A stretch of DNA of 64,000 bases from Rhodanobacter sp. GTDB lineage: Bacteria; Pseudomonadota; Gammaproteobacteria; Xanthomonadales; Rhodanobacteraceae. Every line of letters begins with the position of its first letter. The stretch's first letter is position 1. Below the pieces are notes generated by a model. It was not told the DNA's origin. It ran no database searches and saw only the letters and a list, made by a program, of their open reading frames with translations. This document shows positions 8,492-15,963 of this stretch, piece by piece. The stretch lies in contig AP031382.1 of NCBI GenBank assembly GCA_040371205.1, forward strand, positions 1,423,562 to 1,487,561. Direction: 5' to 3'. The translations under genes were made by a program, and so were the position numbers.

Positions 8492-10840
8492 CTATTTCGA
8501 AAACGTGATGCGGCCCAGCGCCCACTGTCCGTTGCGCGGGTCGCCGGTAGCGAAAATGCACAGGTCGCGGACGCCGGCCCCCACCGGCATCGCGAGGTTC
8601 GCGTCGAGACGGACTTGCCCCTGCGCCTGCACGGCGGGCGCCAGCGGCAGGCGTGCCAGCAGCGGGCCGGTGCAGGAGCCGGTGCGTATCTCGAATTCGC
8701 CGGCGGCGCTGGCCTTGGGCCGCACCGTGGCGCCCGCAGCCTCGTCGCCGAAACGCCATGCGATGCGCTCGGTGGTCAACGCGACGTGCCGGGCGCCGTC
8801 CAGCGCGGCCTGCGGCCACAGCCAGCACGCGTTGCCGATGTCCACCGCATACACCGGACGCACGCCCTGCGCCGGCCGGCGGCCGTCCAGGCGCGAGGCG
8901 GGTTGGTGCGAGCAGGTGGCGAGCGCGCTGCCGTCGCGGCCGAGCAGGGCGGCTGGATCCAGCAGCTGTGTGCGCGGCGCGGCGAGTTCGAAGCCGTCCG
9001 CCGCGAACGTCGCCGCGCGCAGCACGGTCCGTGCGGCCAGTGTCAGCGGCTGGACATACCGTGCGGAGCGGTCGGTGGGGGCGGAACCGTCGGTCGTGTA
9101 GCGGATCGCGCCGTATCCGGTTTGATTGGACAGCGCGACCCGGTACGCGCCGTCCGTCGCGGCCGTCACCTGGAAGGCGGGCGCGAATGCGCTGTCGGCA
9201 TAGGCGATGCCGAGCGCGCGATAGCGGGCCAGTTCGGCCGGCAGGCGTTGCAGGAAGCCGTGCCAGTCGTGCGCGCCGGCGGGCGACCAGCCGAGTTCCG
9301 CCAATGCCGCGATGCGTGGGAACACCGCGTGCTGGTCGTGCGCGAACGTGGGCATCTGCTCGGTCCACAGGCCGGCCTGCACGCCGATGATGCGCCTGGC
9401 CTCGGCTGTGCTCGCGCCGGGCGGGACGAGCGTGGTGTCATAGGCCTGCCGCAGCGTTGCCACCGGGGACGGCCCGGCCCATTCGTCGGGAAGCTCGGAC
9501 TGGTAGTGGTCGAAGTACAGCGATTCCTGCGGCGTCATCACCACGTCGTGGCCTTGCCGGATCGCCTGCAGCGCCACGCGCTCGTCGTCGTCGCCGTGCC
9601 ACGACATCACCACCTGCGATGCCGGCAGCGTCGCGCCTGCGACCAGTTCGTCGTCCCAGCCCACCGGCGTGCGGCCGTGCTGTACGAGATGCTCGGCGAG
9701 GCGGCCGATGAACCAGCCCTGCAGTTGATCCATGTTCGCGAGGCCCAGCCGGTGCATCTGCGCGCGCACTTCGGGCGATGCATTCCACTGCTGCTTGTCG
9801 GCCTCGTCGCCGCCGAGCGAGATGTACTTCGACGGGAACAGCCGCATCACTTCGTCGAGTACGTCGTCGACGAAGCGCAGGGTCTTTTCGTCGGGATCGA
9901 GCAGCCATGGGCTGACGCCCCAGTCGGTCCACACCGCAGGCCGCCGGCCGGTGACGCCCAGCCACGGATACGCCGCGATGGCCGCCTGCGAATGGCCGGG
10001 CAGGTCGATTTCCGGCACCACGTCCACGTAGCGTTCGGCGGCGTAGCGCACGATTCCGCGCACCTCGGCGTCGGTGTAGAAGCCGCAGTAGGGCGTGGTG
10101 GCGGAACCGGTCAGTTCGCTGTCCAGACCTGCCGCCTTGCGGCAGGCGCCGGTTTGGGCGAGTTCGGGATATTTCGGGATTTGCAGGCGCCAGCCCTGGT
10201 CCTCGGTGACGTGCCAGAGCAGCACGTCGAGCTTGTCCAGCGACATCCAGTCGATCAGCTTCTTGATGTCGGCCACGCTCTGGAAATGCCGGCCGGAATC
10301 GAGCAACAGCGCACGCCAAGCGAAGCGCGGATGGTCGTCGATCACGCCGTCGGCCACTTCGGTCGGTGCGCCGCGCGTCCAACCGGGCGGCGTCAGCAAT
10401 TGCCACAGCGTGACGCTGCCGTAGAACGCGCCGCGCGGCGTGCGCGCGACGACGCGGATGCCGCCGGTGCTGTCCACCGTGATGCGGTAGCCGGCATCGC
10501 CCACGGTATCGGTGTGCGGGTCCACCTCAAACGTGATCGCCGGATGCGCGGTGCCGGCGGTTGCCATGCGCAGGCGCAAGCCGCGGATATCGGCGAGCCG
10601 TTGTACGAGCCGTTCCGCGATGGAACGCAGGGCATCGCGATTCGCGCCGCGCACCGCAACCGTGGCGCCGTCCGCCAATGCGAATGCGCCACTGCCGGCG
10701 GGGCGCGCCAGCACCGGTTGCGGCAGCAGCGACCAGGCGGGCACGTCCGGCACGGCGGGCGTTGCCCTGGCGACGCTGGCTGACGCCAGCCATGCGGCGG
10801 CGACACAAGCGCCAAGCCGGGCGATCGCGATGCGGCTCAT
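8492..10840 (-). CDS. GH20 beta-N-acetylhexosaminidase
   Basis: Exported 782-residue exo-hexosaminidase that removes terminal GlcNAc/GalNAc. It has an N-terminal signal peptide (MSRIAIARLGACVAAAW), a GH20b alpha/beta domain (about 45-165) and a catalytic TIM barrel. The Asp-Glu pair of substrate-assisted catalysis is Asp345-Glu346 in SLGGDEADKQ. After the barrel comes a chitobiase-type C-terminal domain (IRYTTDGSAPT) and a further beta domain rich in Trp and Cys. The start ATG at 10840 overlaps the kinase stop codon by 4 bp, which fixes the start and implies translational coupling. It would supply GlcNAc to the kinase encoded upstream. Confidence 0.95.
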   Translation of the reverse strand: MSRIAIARLGACVAAAWLASASVARATPAVPDVPAWSLLPQPVLARPAGSGAFALADGATVAVRGANRDALRSIAERLVQRLADIRGLRLRMATAGTAHPAITFEVDPHTDTVGDAGYRITVDSTGGIRVVARTPRGAFYGSVTLWQLLTPPGWTRGAPTEVADGVIDDHPRFAWRALLLDSGRHFQSVADIKKLIDWMSLDKLDVLLWHVTEDQGWRLQIPKYPELAQTGACRKAAGLDSELTGSATTPYCGFYTDAEVRGIVRYAAERYVDVVPEIDLPGHSQAAIAAYPWLGVTGRRPAVWTDWGVSPWLLDPDEKTLRFVDDVLDEVMRLFPSKYISLGGDEADKQQWNASPEVRAQMHRLGLANMDQLQGWFIGRLAEHLVQHGRTPVGWDDELVAGATLPASQVVMSWHGDDDERVALQAIRQGHDVVMTPQESLYFDHYQSELPDEWAGPSPVATLRQAYDTTLVPPGASTAEARRIIGVQAGLWTEQMPTFAHDQHAVFPRIAALAELGWSPAGAHDWHGFLQRLPAELARYRALGIAYADSAFAPAFQVTAATDGAYRVALSNQTGYGAIRYTTDGSAPTDRSARYVQPLTLAARTVLRAATFAADGFELAAPRTQLLDPAALLGRDGSALATCSHQPASRLDGRRPAQGVRPVYAVDIGNACWLWPQAALDGARHVALTTERIAWRFGDEAAGATVRPKASAAGEFEIRTGSCTGPLLARLPLAPAVQAQGQVRLDANLAMPVGAGVRDLCIFATGDPRNGQWALGRITFSK

Positions 10841-11871
10841 GCGGCCAACCGCCTGAGGTACCAATGGGCCGCTCCCTGCACGCCATGGCGGCCGTGCTCC
10901 GTCACCCAGACCGGTACCTGCGACAACAGGCTGCGCGCGCTGCGCCCGTGCAGGAAGCGCTGCTCGAAGGCGCTGCGCTCGAGCAACCCGAACATCGAGG
11001 AAAGGAACCCGCCGGCCAGGTACACGCCGCCGCTGGCCATGAAGGCCAGCGCGAGGTTGCCGGCCAGGCTGCCCAGCGCGGCGCAGAACACCTCCACGGC
11101 TTCCACGGCATGCGCGTCGCTGCCTGCGGCGGCCGCGGCGGTGACGGCCTCGGGCGTCGCCAGTTTCGGCCTCTCCCCGTGCAGCGCGCACAGGGCCGTG
11201 TACACGGTCAGCAGGCCGGGGCCGGAGACGATGCGTTCGAACTCCACGTAGCCGCCGTGCGGCGCCAGGTACGCGAGGATCTCGCGCTCGCGCAGCGAGT
11301 TCGGCGCGAAGTCCATCTGGCCGGCTTCCGTCGTCAGCACCAGGCCGCCAGCAGGGCCGGGGACGCGCACCGCTGCGCCCAGGCCGGTACCCGGTCCGAT
11401 CACCAGCGCCGGACCGTGGGCGGGCGAGGCGGGGCCGCACAGATGGCGTGCGCCGCGGGCCAGCTCGCCGTCGAGCGCATAGCCCAGCGCCTCGAAATCG
11501 TTGAGCGCCGCCACGTCGTCCAGCGCCAGTGCATGCGCCAGCGACGGCAGGTGGACCGGCCAGGGGAGGTTGTCGTTGACCACCTCGTCGAACAGCAACT
11601 GGCCAGCGCAGGCGAGCACGCAATGGCGCACCGGAACGCGCACGTCCGCGTCGAGGAAGGATTGCAGCAGCGCCGACAGCCGCGGGAAATCCGCGCATGC
11701 GAACTTGCGATAGGCGAGCAGTTCGACCGGGCGCCCGTCTTCGCGCGGTGCCTGCACCAGCGCCACGCGCGCGTGGGTGCCGCCGATGTCGGCCGCCAGG
11801 AACGGTGCCTGCGATATCCCCGTCAAACGATTCCTCACGTCCAGCGCGCTCCCCCGCCATGGATTCGCCAT
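10837..11871 (-). CDS. Glucokinase-family sugar kinase (candidate GlcNAc/GlcN kinase)
   Basis: Cytoplasmic ROK/Glk-type kinase of 344 residues. The phosphate-binding loop ADIGGTHARVA is at about 27-37, the catalytic Asp is Asp125 in ALNDFEALGY, the second phosphate loop is GPGTGLG near 158, and a Gly-rich GGVYLAGGF follows near 290. It is the first gene of the amino-sugar operon, 15 bp downstream of a 16-bp palindrome. Glk homologues in Xanthomonadales N-acetylglucosamine regulons are thought to phosphorylate GlcNAc, so an amino-sugar kinase role is favoured over glucose, though only context supports this. An upstream in-frame residue set (MANPWRG) is atypical, so a GTG start at residue 12 is possible. 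Confidence 0.9.
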   Translation of the reverse strand: MANPWRGSALDVRNRLTGISQAPFLAADIGGTHARVALVQAPREDGRPVELLAYRKFACADFPRLSALLQSFLDADVRVPVRHCVLACAGQLLFDEVVNDNLPWPVHLPSLAHALALDDVAALNDFEALGYALDGELARGARHLCGPASPAHGPALVIGPGTGLGAAVRVPGPAGGLVLTTEAGQMDFAPNSLREREILAYLAPHGGYVEFERIVSGPGLLTVYTALCALHGERPKLATPEAVTAAAAAGSDAHAVEAVEVFCAALGSLAGNLALAFMASGGVYLAGGFLSSMFGLLERSAFEQRFLHGRSARSLLSQVPVWVTEHGRHGVQGAAHWYLRRLAA

Positions 11872-11886
11872 CAGCTTGAAACCTTG

Positions 11887-11902
11887 TTGACACCGGTGTC
11901 AA
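11887..11902. promoter_or_regulatory. Perfect palindrome, probable LacI-family operator
   Basis: TTGACACCGGTGTCAA is a 16-bp perfect inverted repeat centred on the CG step typical of LacI-family operators. It lies 15 bp upstream of the kinase start and contains TTGACA, so a bound repressor would block either a -35 element or early elongation. The gene for a LacI regulator is at the end of the same operon. Confidence 0.75.
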
Positions 11903-11996
11903 GAGCCGGCGCAGCATAAGCGCGAATGGCGTCCGGATCGTTGCCGTTGCTGGCTTTCCGAGGCCGAAAGCGGTGCCTGGGCGTTCCCCGGAAACG

Positions 11997-12020
11997 AAAA
12001 ACCCGCCGGGCGGCGGGTTT
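11997..12020 (-). terminator. Rho-independent terminator after tRNA-Leu
   Basis: A 9-bp perfect stem (11999-12007 with 12012-12020, AAACCCGCC/GGCGGGTTT) with a 4-nt loop. Read on the minus strand it ends in a run of T, so it terminates the tRNA transcript about 45 nt past the CCA end. Confidence 0.85.
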
Positions 12021-12064
12021 GCAAGGGTCTTGGGGTTTCACGGGGAAACCACTGGACGGTCACG

Positions 12065-12150
12065 TGGTACCGGTGAGAGGACTCGAACCTCCACTCTGTC
12101 GCCAGAAGCGGATTTTGAGTCCGCCGCGTCTACCATTCCGCCACACCGGC
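12065..12150 (-). tRNA. tRNA-Leu (anticodon CAA)
   Basis: An 86-nt class II tRNA on the minus strand with encoded CCA at 12065-12067. The acceptor stem is GCCGGTG paired with CACCGGT (G-U at position 1-72), the anticodon loop CTCAAAA gives CAA (reads UUG), a long variable arm (CTTCTGGCGACAGAG region) follows, and the T loop is GTTCGAGTC. Confidence 0.97.
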
Positions 12151-12163
12151 ACGTGAGCCGCGC

Positions 12164-12192
12164 ATTATGCCGGGATCAGTGCACCGGGTCGA
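12164..12192 (-). promoter_or_regulatory. Sigma70-type promoter for tRNA-Leu
   Basis: On the minus strand the -35 is TCGACC (12187-12192), the spacer is exactly 17 bp, and the -10 is CATAAT (12164-12169), which leaves a 13-nt leader to the mature tRNA. The elements match consensus at 4/6 and 5/6 positions. The promoter overlaps the end of the cysteine dioxygenase gene. Confidence 0.55.
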
Positions 12193-12760
12193 GACCCAGC
12201 TGACGCTCGCAGCGTTCGTAACCGGATTCGCCGGCCAGCGGCTGGAACACCGCGCAGCGGGTCATGTTGCCGGAGTAGATGTGCAGGCTCACGGCGATGT
12301 CGTGGTCGCTGGGGTTGCGGATGGTGTGGTATTCGTGCGGCGGGATCAGGCTGCCGGCGGAACCGGGGCCGGCCTGTACCGAGCCGACCGGCTGGAAACG
12401 GCAGTGGCCTTCGGCGTCTTCCGCCATGCGCTCGTACTGCACCACGTCCAGCGCGCCGCGCCACACGCCCTCGACGCACCACATGCCGGCATGGTCGTGG
12501 ATCGGCGTGCCCTGGCCGGGGCCCCAGGTCATCGCCACCACGCAGTAGCCGTGGTCGTCGCTGCGGTACAGCTCGCGCCGCGCATAGCGGCCCTCGGCGG
12601 TTTCCAGCACGCAGTCGGGCAACTGGATTTCGTTGCCGCGGATCAGCCGGCACAGGCTGTTGCGCAGGCTGTCGGTGATGGCCGGGGTGTTGGCCTGGGC
12701 GACGGCGGTGTCGATGGCCGCTATCAGCTGGCGACAGCCGGGGAATTCGGTGGTGAGCAT
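12176..12760 (-). CDS. Cysteine dioxygenase family protein
   Basis: Cytoplasmic cupin iron enzyme of 194 residues that would oxidize L-cysteine to cysteine sulfinate. The 3-His iron site is His88 and His90 in PIHDH and His145 in PPHEYHT. Cys95 lies five residues after His90 and Tyr162 seventeen after His145, the spacing of the Cys-Tyr crosslink of mammalian cysteine dioxygenase. It lies 51 bp after the metX-family gene on the same strand, so sulfur amino-acid synthesis and breakdown are adjacent. Other thiol dioxygenase substrates such as 3-mercaptopropionate cannot be excluded. Confidence 0.88.
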   Translation of the reverse strand: MLTTEFPGCRQLIAAIDTAVAQANTPAITDSLRNSLCRLIRGNEIQLPDCVLETAEGRYARRELYRSDDHGYCVVAMTWGPGQGTPIHDHAGMWCVEGVWRGALDVVQYERMAEDAEGHCRFQPVGSVQAGPGSAGSLIPPHEYHTIRNPSDHDIAVSLHIYSGNMTRCAVFQPLAGESGYERCERQLGLDPVH

Positions 12761-12811
12761 GGCGTTCTCGAAAAGCTGGCCGGGTAGACCGATTCTACCG
12801 CGGCCGGCGGA

Positions 12812-13924
12812 TCAGAGTTTTTCGAGGAAGCCGCCGATGGCGCGGCTGTAGTTCTCGATGTCGACCAGGAAGGCGTCGTGGCCCTGCGGCGAGTCCAGCG
12901 CCACGAAGTCCACGCTGGCACCGGCGGCGCGCAGGCCGTCGGCGATCTGCTCCTGCTGTTCCAGCGGGAACAGGATGTCGGTGCTGACGCCGATCACCAG
13001 CGCGCGTTCGACGCGGATGCGCTTGAGGCCTTCCATCACGCTGCCGCCGCCGTATTCGGCGGTGTCGAACCAGTCGCTGGCGCGCGAGAGGTAGAGGTAG
13101 CTGTTGGGGTCGAAGCTGCGCACGAAGCGGCGGGCGTGGCCTTCCAGGTAGGACTCCACCTGGAATTCGAAGCCGAAGGGTTGTTCCTCGCGCTGCTCAG
13201 AGTCGAGGCGGATGCGCGCGAAGCGGCCGTTCCATTCCATCGCCGAGCGGTAGGTGATGACGCCCAGCTTGCGCGCGATGCTCATGCCCATGTCGGGGTA
13301 GCGCGTGCCGTCGGCGTGGATGTCGTAGTGGCCGCCGGCCCATTGCGGATCGAGCCGGATCGCCTCGCGCTGCAGCGAGCGGATGGCGATGGCGAACGGC
13401 TGCGCCTGCGGCGCGGTGTCCACGCTGACGTGGGTGCGCACCGTGCCGGGGTGCAGCAGCATGTAGGCCAGCGCGGCCATGCCGCCCATCGAGCAGCCGA
13501 CCAGGCAGGCGAGGCGTTCGATGCCGAGCCCGCGCACCACTTCGTGCGCCGCGTTGGCCACGTCTTCCAGCGACAGTTCGGGGAAGTCCAGCCGGTACGC
13601 TTCGCCGGTGGCGGGGTTGGTGGAGGCGGGGCAGGTGGAACCTTTGTCGCTGCCCAGCGAGTTCACGCAGATCACGAACCAGCGTTCGGTGTCGATGGCC
13701 TTGCCGGCGCCGGCCATGTCTTCCCACCAGCCCGGCGCCGGGTCTTCCGCGCTGGACATCATGTGCGCGCTGGGCGAGAGCCCGGTGAGCACGAGGATGG
13801 CGTTGTCGCGCGCGGCGTTGAGCGTGCCCCAGGTCTCATAGGCCACCTGCGCGCCGTGCAGCGCGCCGCCGCGCTTCATGGCGAACGGCGAGGGCAGCGT
13901 GCAGTAGCGGCGGGCATCGGCCAT
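12812..13924 (-). CDS. metX: MetX-family homoserine/serine O-acyltransferase
   Basis: Alpha/beta-hydrolase acyltransferase of 370 residues. The nucleophile is Ser145 in GCSMGG, the acid sits in STDILFP and the base His in SPQGHDAFL near the C-terminus. The family acylates homoserine (methionine synthesis). In Xanthomonadales a clade of MetX proteins is reported to succinylate serine for cysteine synthesis, so the exact substrate and acyl donor are open. The start MADARRY is chosen because it begins 1 bp after the ccmI stop; the upstream extension of the frame overlaps ccmI and is not protein-like. It is probably co-transcribed with ccm and followed by cysteine dioxygenase. Confidence 0.88.
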   Translation of the reverse strand: MADARRYCTLPSPFAMKRGGALHGAQVAYETWGTLNAARDNAILVLTGLSPSAHMMSSAEDPAPGWWEDMAGAGKAIDTERWFVICVNSLGSDKGSTCPASTNPATGEAYRLDFPELSLEDVANAAHEVVRGLGIERLACLVGCSMGGMAALAYMLLHPGTVRTHVSVDTAPQAQPFAIAIRSLQREAIRLDPQWAGGHYDIHADGTRYPDMGMSIARKLGVITYRSAMEWNGRFARIRLDSEQREEQPFGFEFQVESYLEGHARRFVRSFDPNSYLYLSRASDWFDTAEYGGGSVMEGLKRIRVERALVIGVSTDILFPLEQQEQIADGLRAAGASVDFVALDSPQGHDAFLVDIENYSRAIGGFLEKL

Positions 13925-13925
13925 C

Positions 13926-14966
13926 TCAGCGGACCTTGTCGATGGTGAGGACGATGGGCGCCTTGCGGCTCGTGTCCACGATGCCGGCGCTGCCTTCGAG
14001 GTCGCCGGGCTCGGCGACGGGCTGGCCGCTGTGGCTGATGCGTGCCTGCACCACCACACGCGCCACCGAGGAAAGCTTCAGTTCCGGCGTCATCGCCATC
14101 GCATCGTCGAGCGTGACGGTGGCGGGCAGCGCGGTGGCGGGAAGCTTGGCCACGGCCAGCGGCATCGGCGGCCCGCTCACGGCGCGGGCGAACACGTAGA
14201 GCCGGTCGCCGGGCCGCAGCTTGTCCTTGAGCGCGGGGGCGAGGCTTACCTGCACGGTCAACGTGGCGCCCGTGCTGGCGGCGGCCGCGGGTTCGGCGGA
14301 GGGTTGGATGCCGGCGCGCGCGTCGGCGTTCGCGATCTGCGCGGTCACGGCCTGGGCGACGCTGGAGCCGGGTTCCAGCAGCGGCTGCAGGCTGCGCCAG
14401 GTGGCGGCGGCGTCCGCATATTGCGCATGCTGGAACTGGCTGATGCCGAGCAGCCACAGCGCGCGCTGGCTGTCCGGTTGCAGTTGCACGGCACGATGCA
14501 GCAACTCCAGTGCGCGTCCGTCGATCAGGTGGTCGCTGCGTGCCATCGAGTCCGCCTCGGCCCAGCCCACCATCGCGGGTACGTCGTCGGGTGTGATCTT
14601 CAGCACGTGCGCCCAGGCATCGCGCGCCTGTTCGGGTTGCTTCAGCGCTGCGGTGGCCTGGGCCAGCAGCGCCCAGCCCTGGGCATCGTCCGGTTGCTGT
14701 TTGAGATGCGCACGCAGTTCGGTCAATGCCTGCTGGAAATCCAGCGGCTTGGGCGCGGCGGCCACGCCGTCCAGCGTAGCGGGTGCGCCGACGTGCAGGT
14801 ACAGCGCCAGCGTGCCCAACGGCAGCAGCAGGGCGATACCCAGCGCCAGCGCGAACACGCCGCGCGGGCTGCCGTTGCGACGGCCTTCGCGCAACAGCGG
14901 CACCAGTAGCAGGGCCAGCGCCGTCGCAAGCATCGCGGCGGCGACCAGATAGAACGCGAGCTTCAC
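13926..14966 (-). CDS. ccmI: CcmI-like cytochrome c maturation TPR protein
   Basis: Inner-membrane chaperone of 346 residues that presents apocytochrome c to the heme-ligation complex. Two N-terminal transmembrane helices (about 3-20 and 32-53) precede TPR-like repeats (QALTELRAHL, GWALLAQATAAL, ALWLLGISQFQHAQY) and a C-terminal periplasmic beta domain. The start is a GTG at 14966 that overlaps the ccmH stop by 4 bp (GTGA); longer frames opening upstream run through ccmH and are not real. It is the last ccm gene and directly precedes the metX-family gene. Confidence 0.9.
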   Translation of the reverse strand: MKLAFYLVAAAMLATALALLLVPLLREGRRNGSPRGVFALALGIALLLPLGTLALYLHVGAPATLDGVAAAPKPLDFQQALTELRAHLKQQPDDAQGWALLAQATAALKQPEQARDAWAHVLKITPDDVPAMVGWAEADSMARSDHLIDGRALELLHRAVQLQPDSQRALWLLGISQFQHAQYADAAATWRSLQPLLEPGSSVAQAVTAQIANADARAGIQPSAEPAAAASTGATLTVQVSLAPALKDKLRPGDRLYVFARAVSGPPMPLAVAKLPATALPATVTLDDAMAMTPELKLSSVARVVVQARISHSGQPVAEPGDLEGSAGIVDTSRKAPIVLTIDKVR

Positions 14967-15424
14967 CAGTCGTCCCCCGTGTCGGCCGGCTCCGCGCCGG
15001 TCGGCTTGTTGTTCGTGCCACCCGCGACGCGGCGTTTGCGCACCGTGACCGCAACCACCACGCCGCCGGCCAGCAGGATCGCCAGCGGGCCGAACCACAG
15101 CAGCCAGGTGTCCGGCTGCAGCGGCGGGTCGTACAGCACGAAATCGGAATAGCGATCGACCAGGTACTGCTTGATCTGAGCGTCGGTCCTGCCCTGCTGC
15201 ATCAGCTGGAACACTTCCAGCCGCAGGTCGCGCGCGAGGTCGGCGTTGGAGTCGGCGAGGTTCTCGTTCTGGCAGACCAGGCAGCGCAGTTGCTTCGTGA
15301 GGTTCTGGAAGCGCACTTCCTGCGCGCGGTCCTTGAACGGCAGCGGTTCGATCGCGCCGCCGGCGGCCAGCGCGTGGCCGGCGAAGGCCAGCAGCGCTGC
15401 GAGCAGCAGGAGGCGCAACCTCAT
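14963..15424 (-). CDS. ccmH: Cytochrome c-type biogenesis protein CcmH
   Basis: Periplasm-facing thiol-disulfide protein of 153 residues that helps keep the apocytochrome CXXCH motif reduced. A signal peptide (about 1-20) is followed by the redox motif LRCLVCQN with Cys48 and Cys51, a three-helix bundle and a C-terminal transmembrane helix (about 107-127). ATG at 15424 overlaps the ccmG stop by 4 bp, and the end overlaps ccmI by 4 bp. Confidence 0.96.
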   Translation of the reverse strand: MRLRLLLLAALLAFAGHALAAGGAIEPLPFKDRAQEVRFQNLTKQLRCLVCQNENLADSNADLARDLRLEVFQLMQQGRTDAQIKQYLVDRYSDFVLYDPPLQPDTWLLWFGPLAILLAGGVVVAVTVRKRRVAGGTNNKPTGAEPADTGDDW

Positions 15425-15963
15425 GGCGCCTCCCGCTTCAGGGCGGCGATGGCCGGCTGCAGTTCCTTGGCGATCACTTCGGGCGTGAGCGGGCCGATGT
15501 GCTTGTAGCGGATCACGCCCTTCGCATCGATCAGGAAACTCTCCGGCGCGCCGTACACGCCGAAGTCGATCGCGGTGCGGCCGGGCCGGTCGGCGATCAC
15601 CACGTCGTAGGGATTGCCGTTGTCGCGCAGCCAGGCCTTGGCGTCCTCGGGCGCGTCCTTGTAGTCGTAACCGACCAGCATGATGCCGAGCTGGCGGCCG
15701 TCGGCCATCAGCACCGGGTGCTCCTCGGCGCAGGCCACGCACCAGCTGCCGAACACGTTGAGCAGGTAGGGCTTGCCGAGCAGGCTGGCCTTGGTGACGG
15801 TCTGCTCCGGCGCATCCAGCTTCGGCAGTGCGAAGTCCGGCGCGGGCTTGTCGATCAGCGGCGAGGGCACGTAGCGCGCGTCGTGCCAGGTGTTCCACCA
15901 GATGCCGAAGCCGAACAGGCCCACCAGCGCCAGGAACACGATGAGCGGCACGAACCGTCTCAT
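15421..15963 (-). CDS. ccmG: Thiol:disulfide interchange protein CcmG/DsbE
   Basis: Membrane-anchored thioredoxin-like protein of 180 residues that reduces apocytochrome c or CcmH. It has an N-terminal transmembrane anchor (about 4-23), the active site Trp74-Cys75-Val76-Ala77-Cys78 and the CcmG-type GAPESFLID loop. It overlaps ccmF and ccmH by 4 bp each. Confidence 0.96.
   Translation of the reverse strand: MRRFVPLIVFLALVGLFGFGIWWNTWHDARYVPSPLIDKPAPDFALPKLDAPEQTVTKASLLGKPYLLNVFGSWCVACAEEHPVLMADGRQLGIMLVGYDYKDAPEDAKAWLRDNGNPYDVVIADRPGRTAIDFGVYGAPESFLIDAKGVIRYKHIGPLTPEVIAKELQPAIAALKREAP

Noticed and set aside
11887-11892. TTGACA as a -35 box of the kinase promoter
   Set aside because: No acceptable -10 is found 16-18 bp downstream, so the TTGACA is better explained as part of the palindrome.
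10841-11917. N-terminal extension of the GH20 frame (to 1141 codons)
   Set aside because: The extension is an out-of-frame reading of the kinase gene; the signal peptide at 10840 is the true start.
13925-14059. N-terminal extension of the metX frame
   Set aside because: It reads through ccmI in another frame; the start at 13924 directly follows the ccmI stop.
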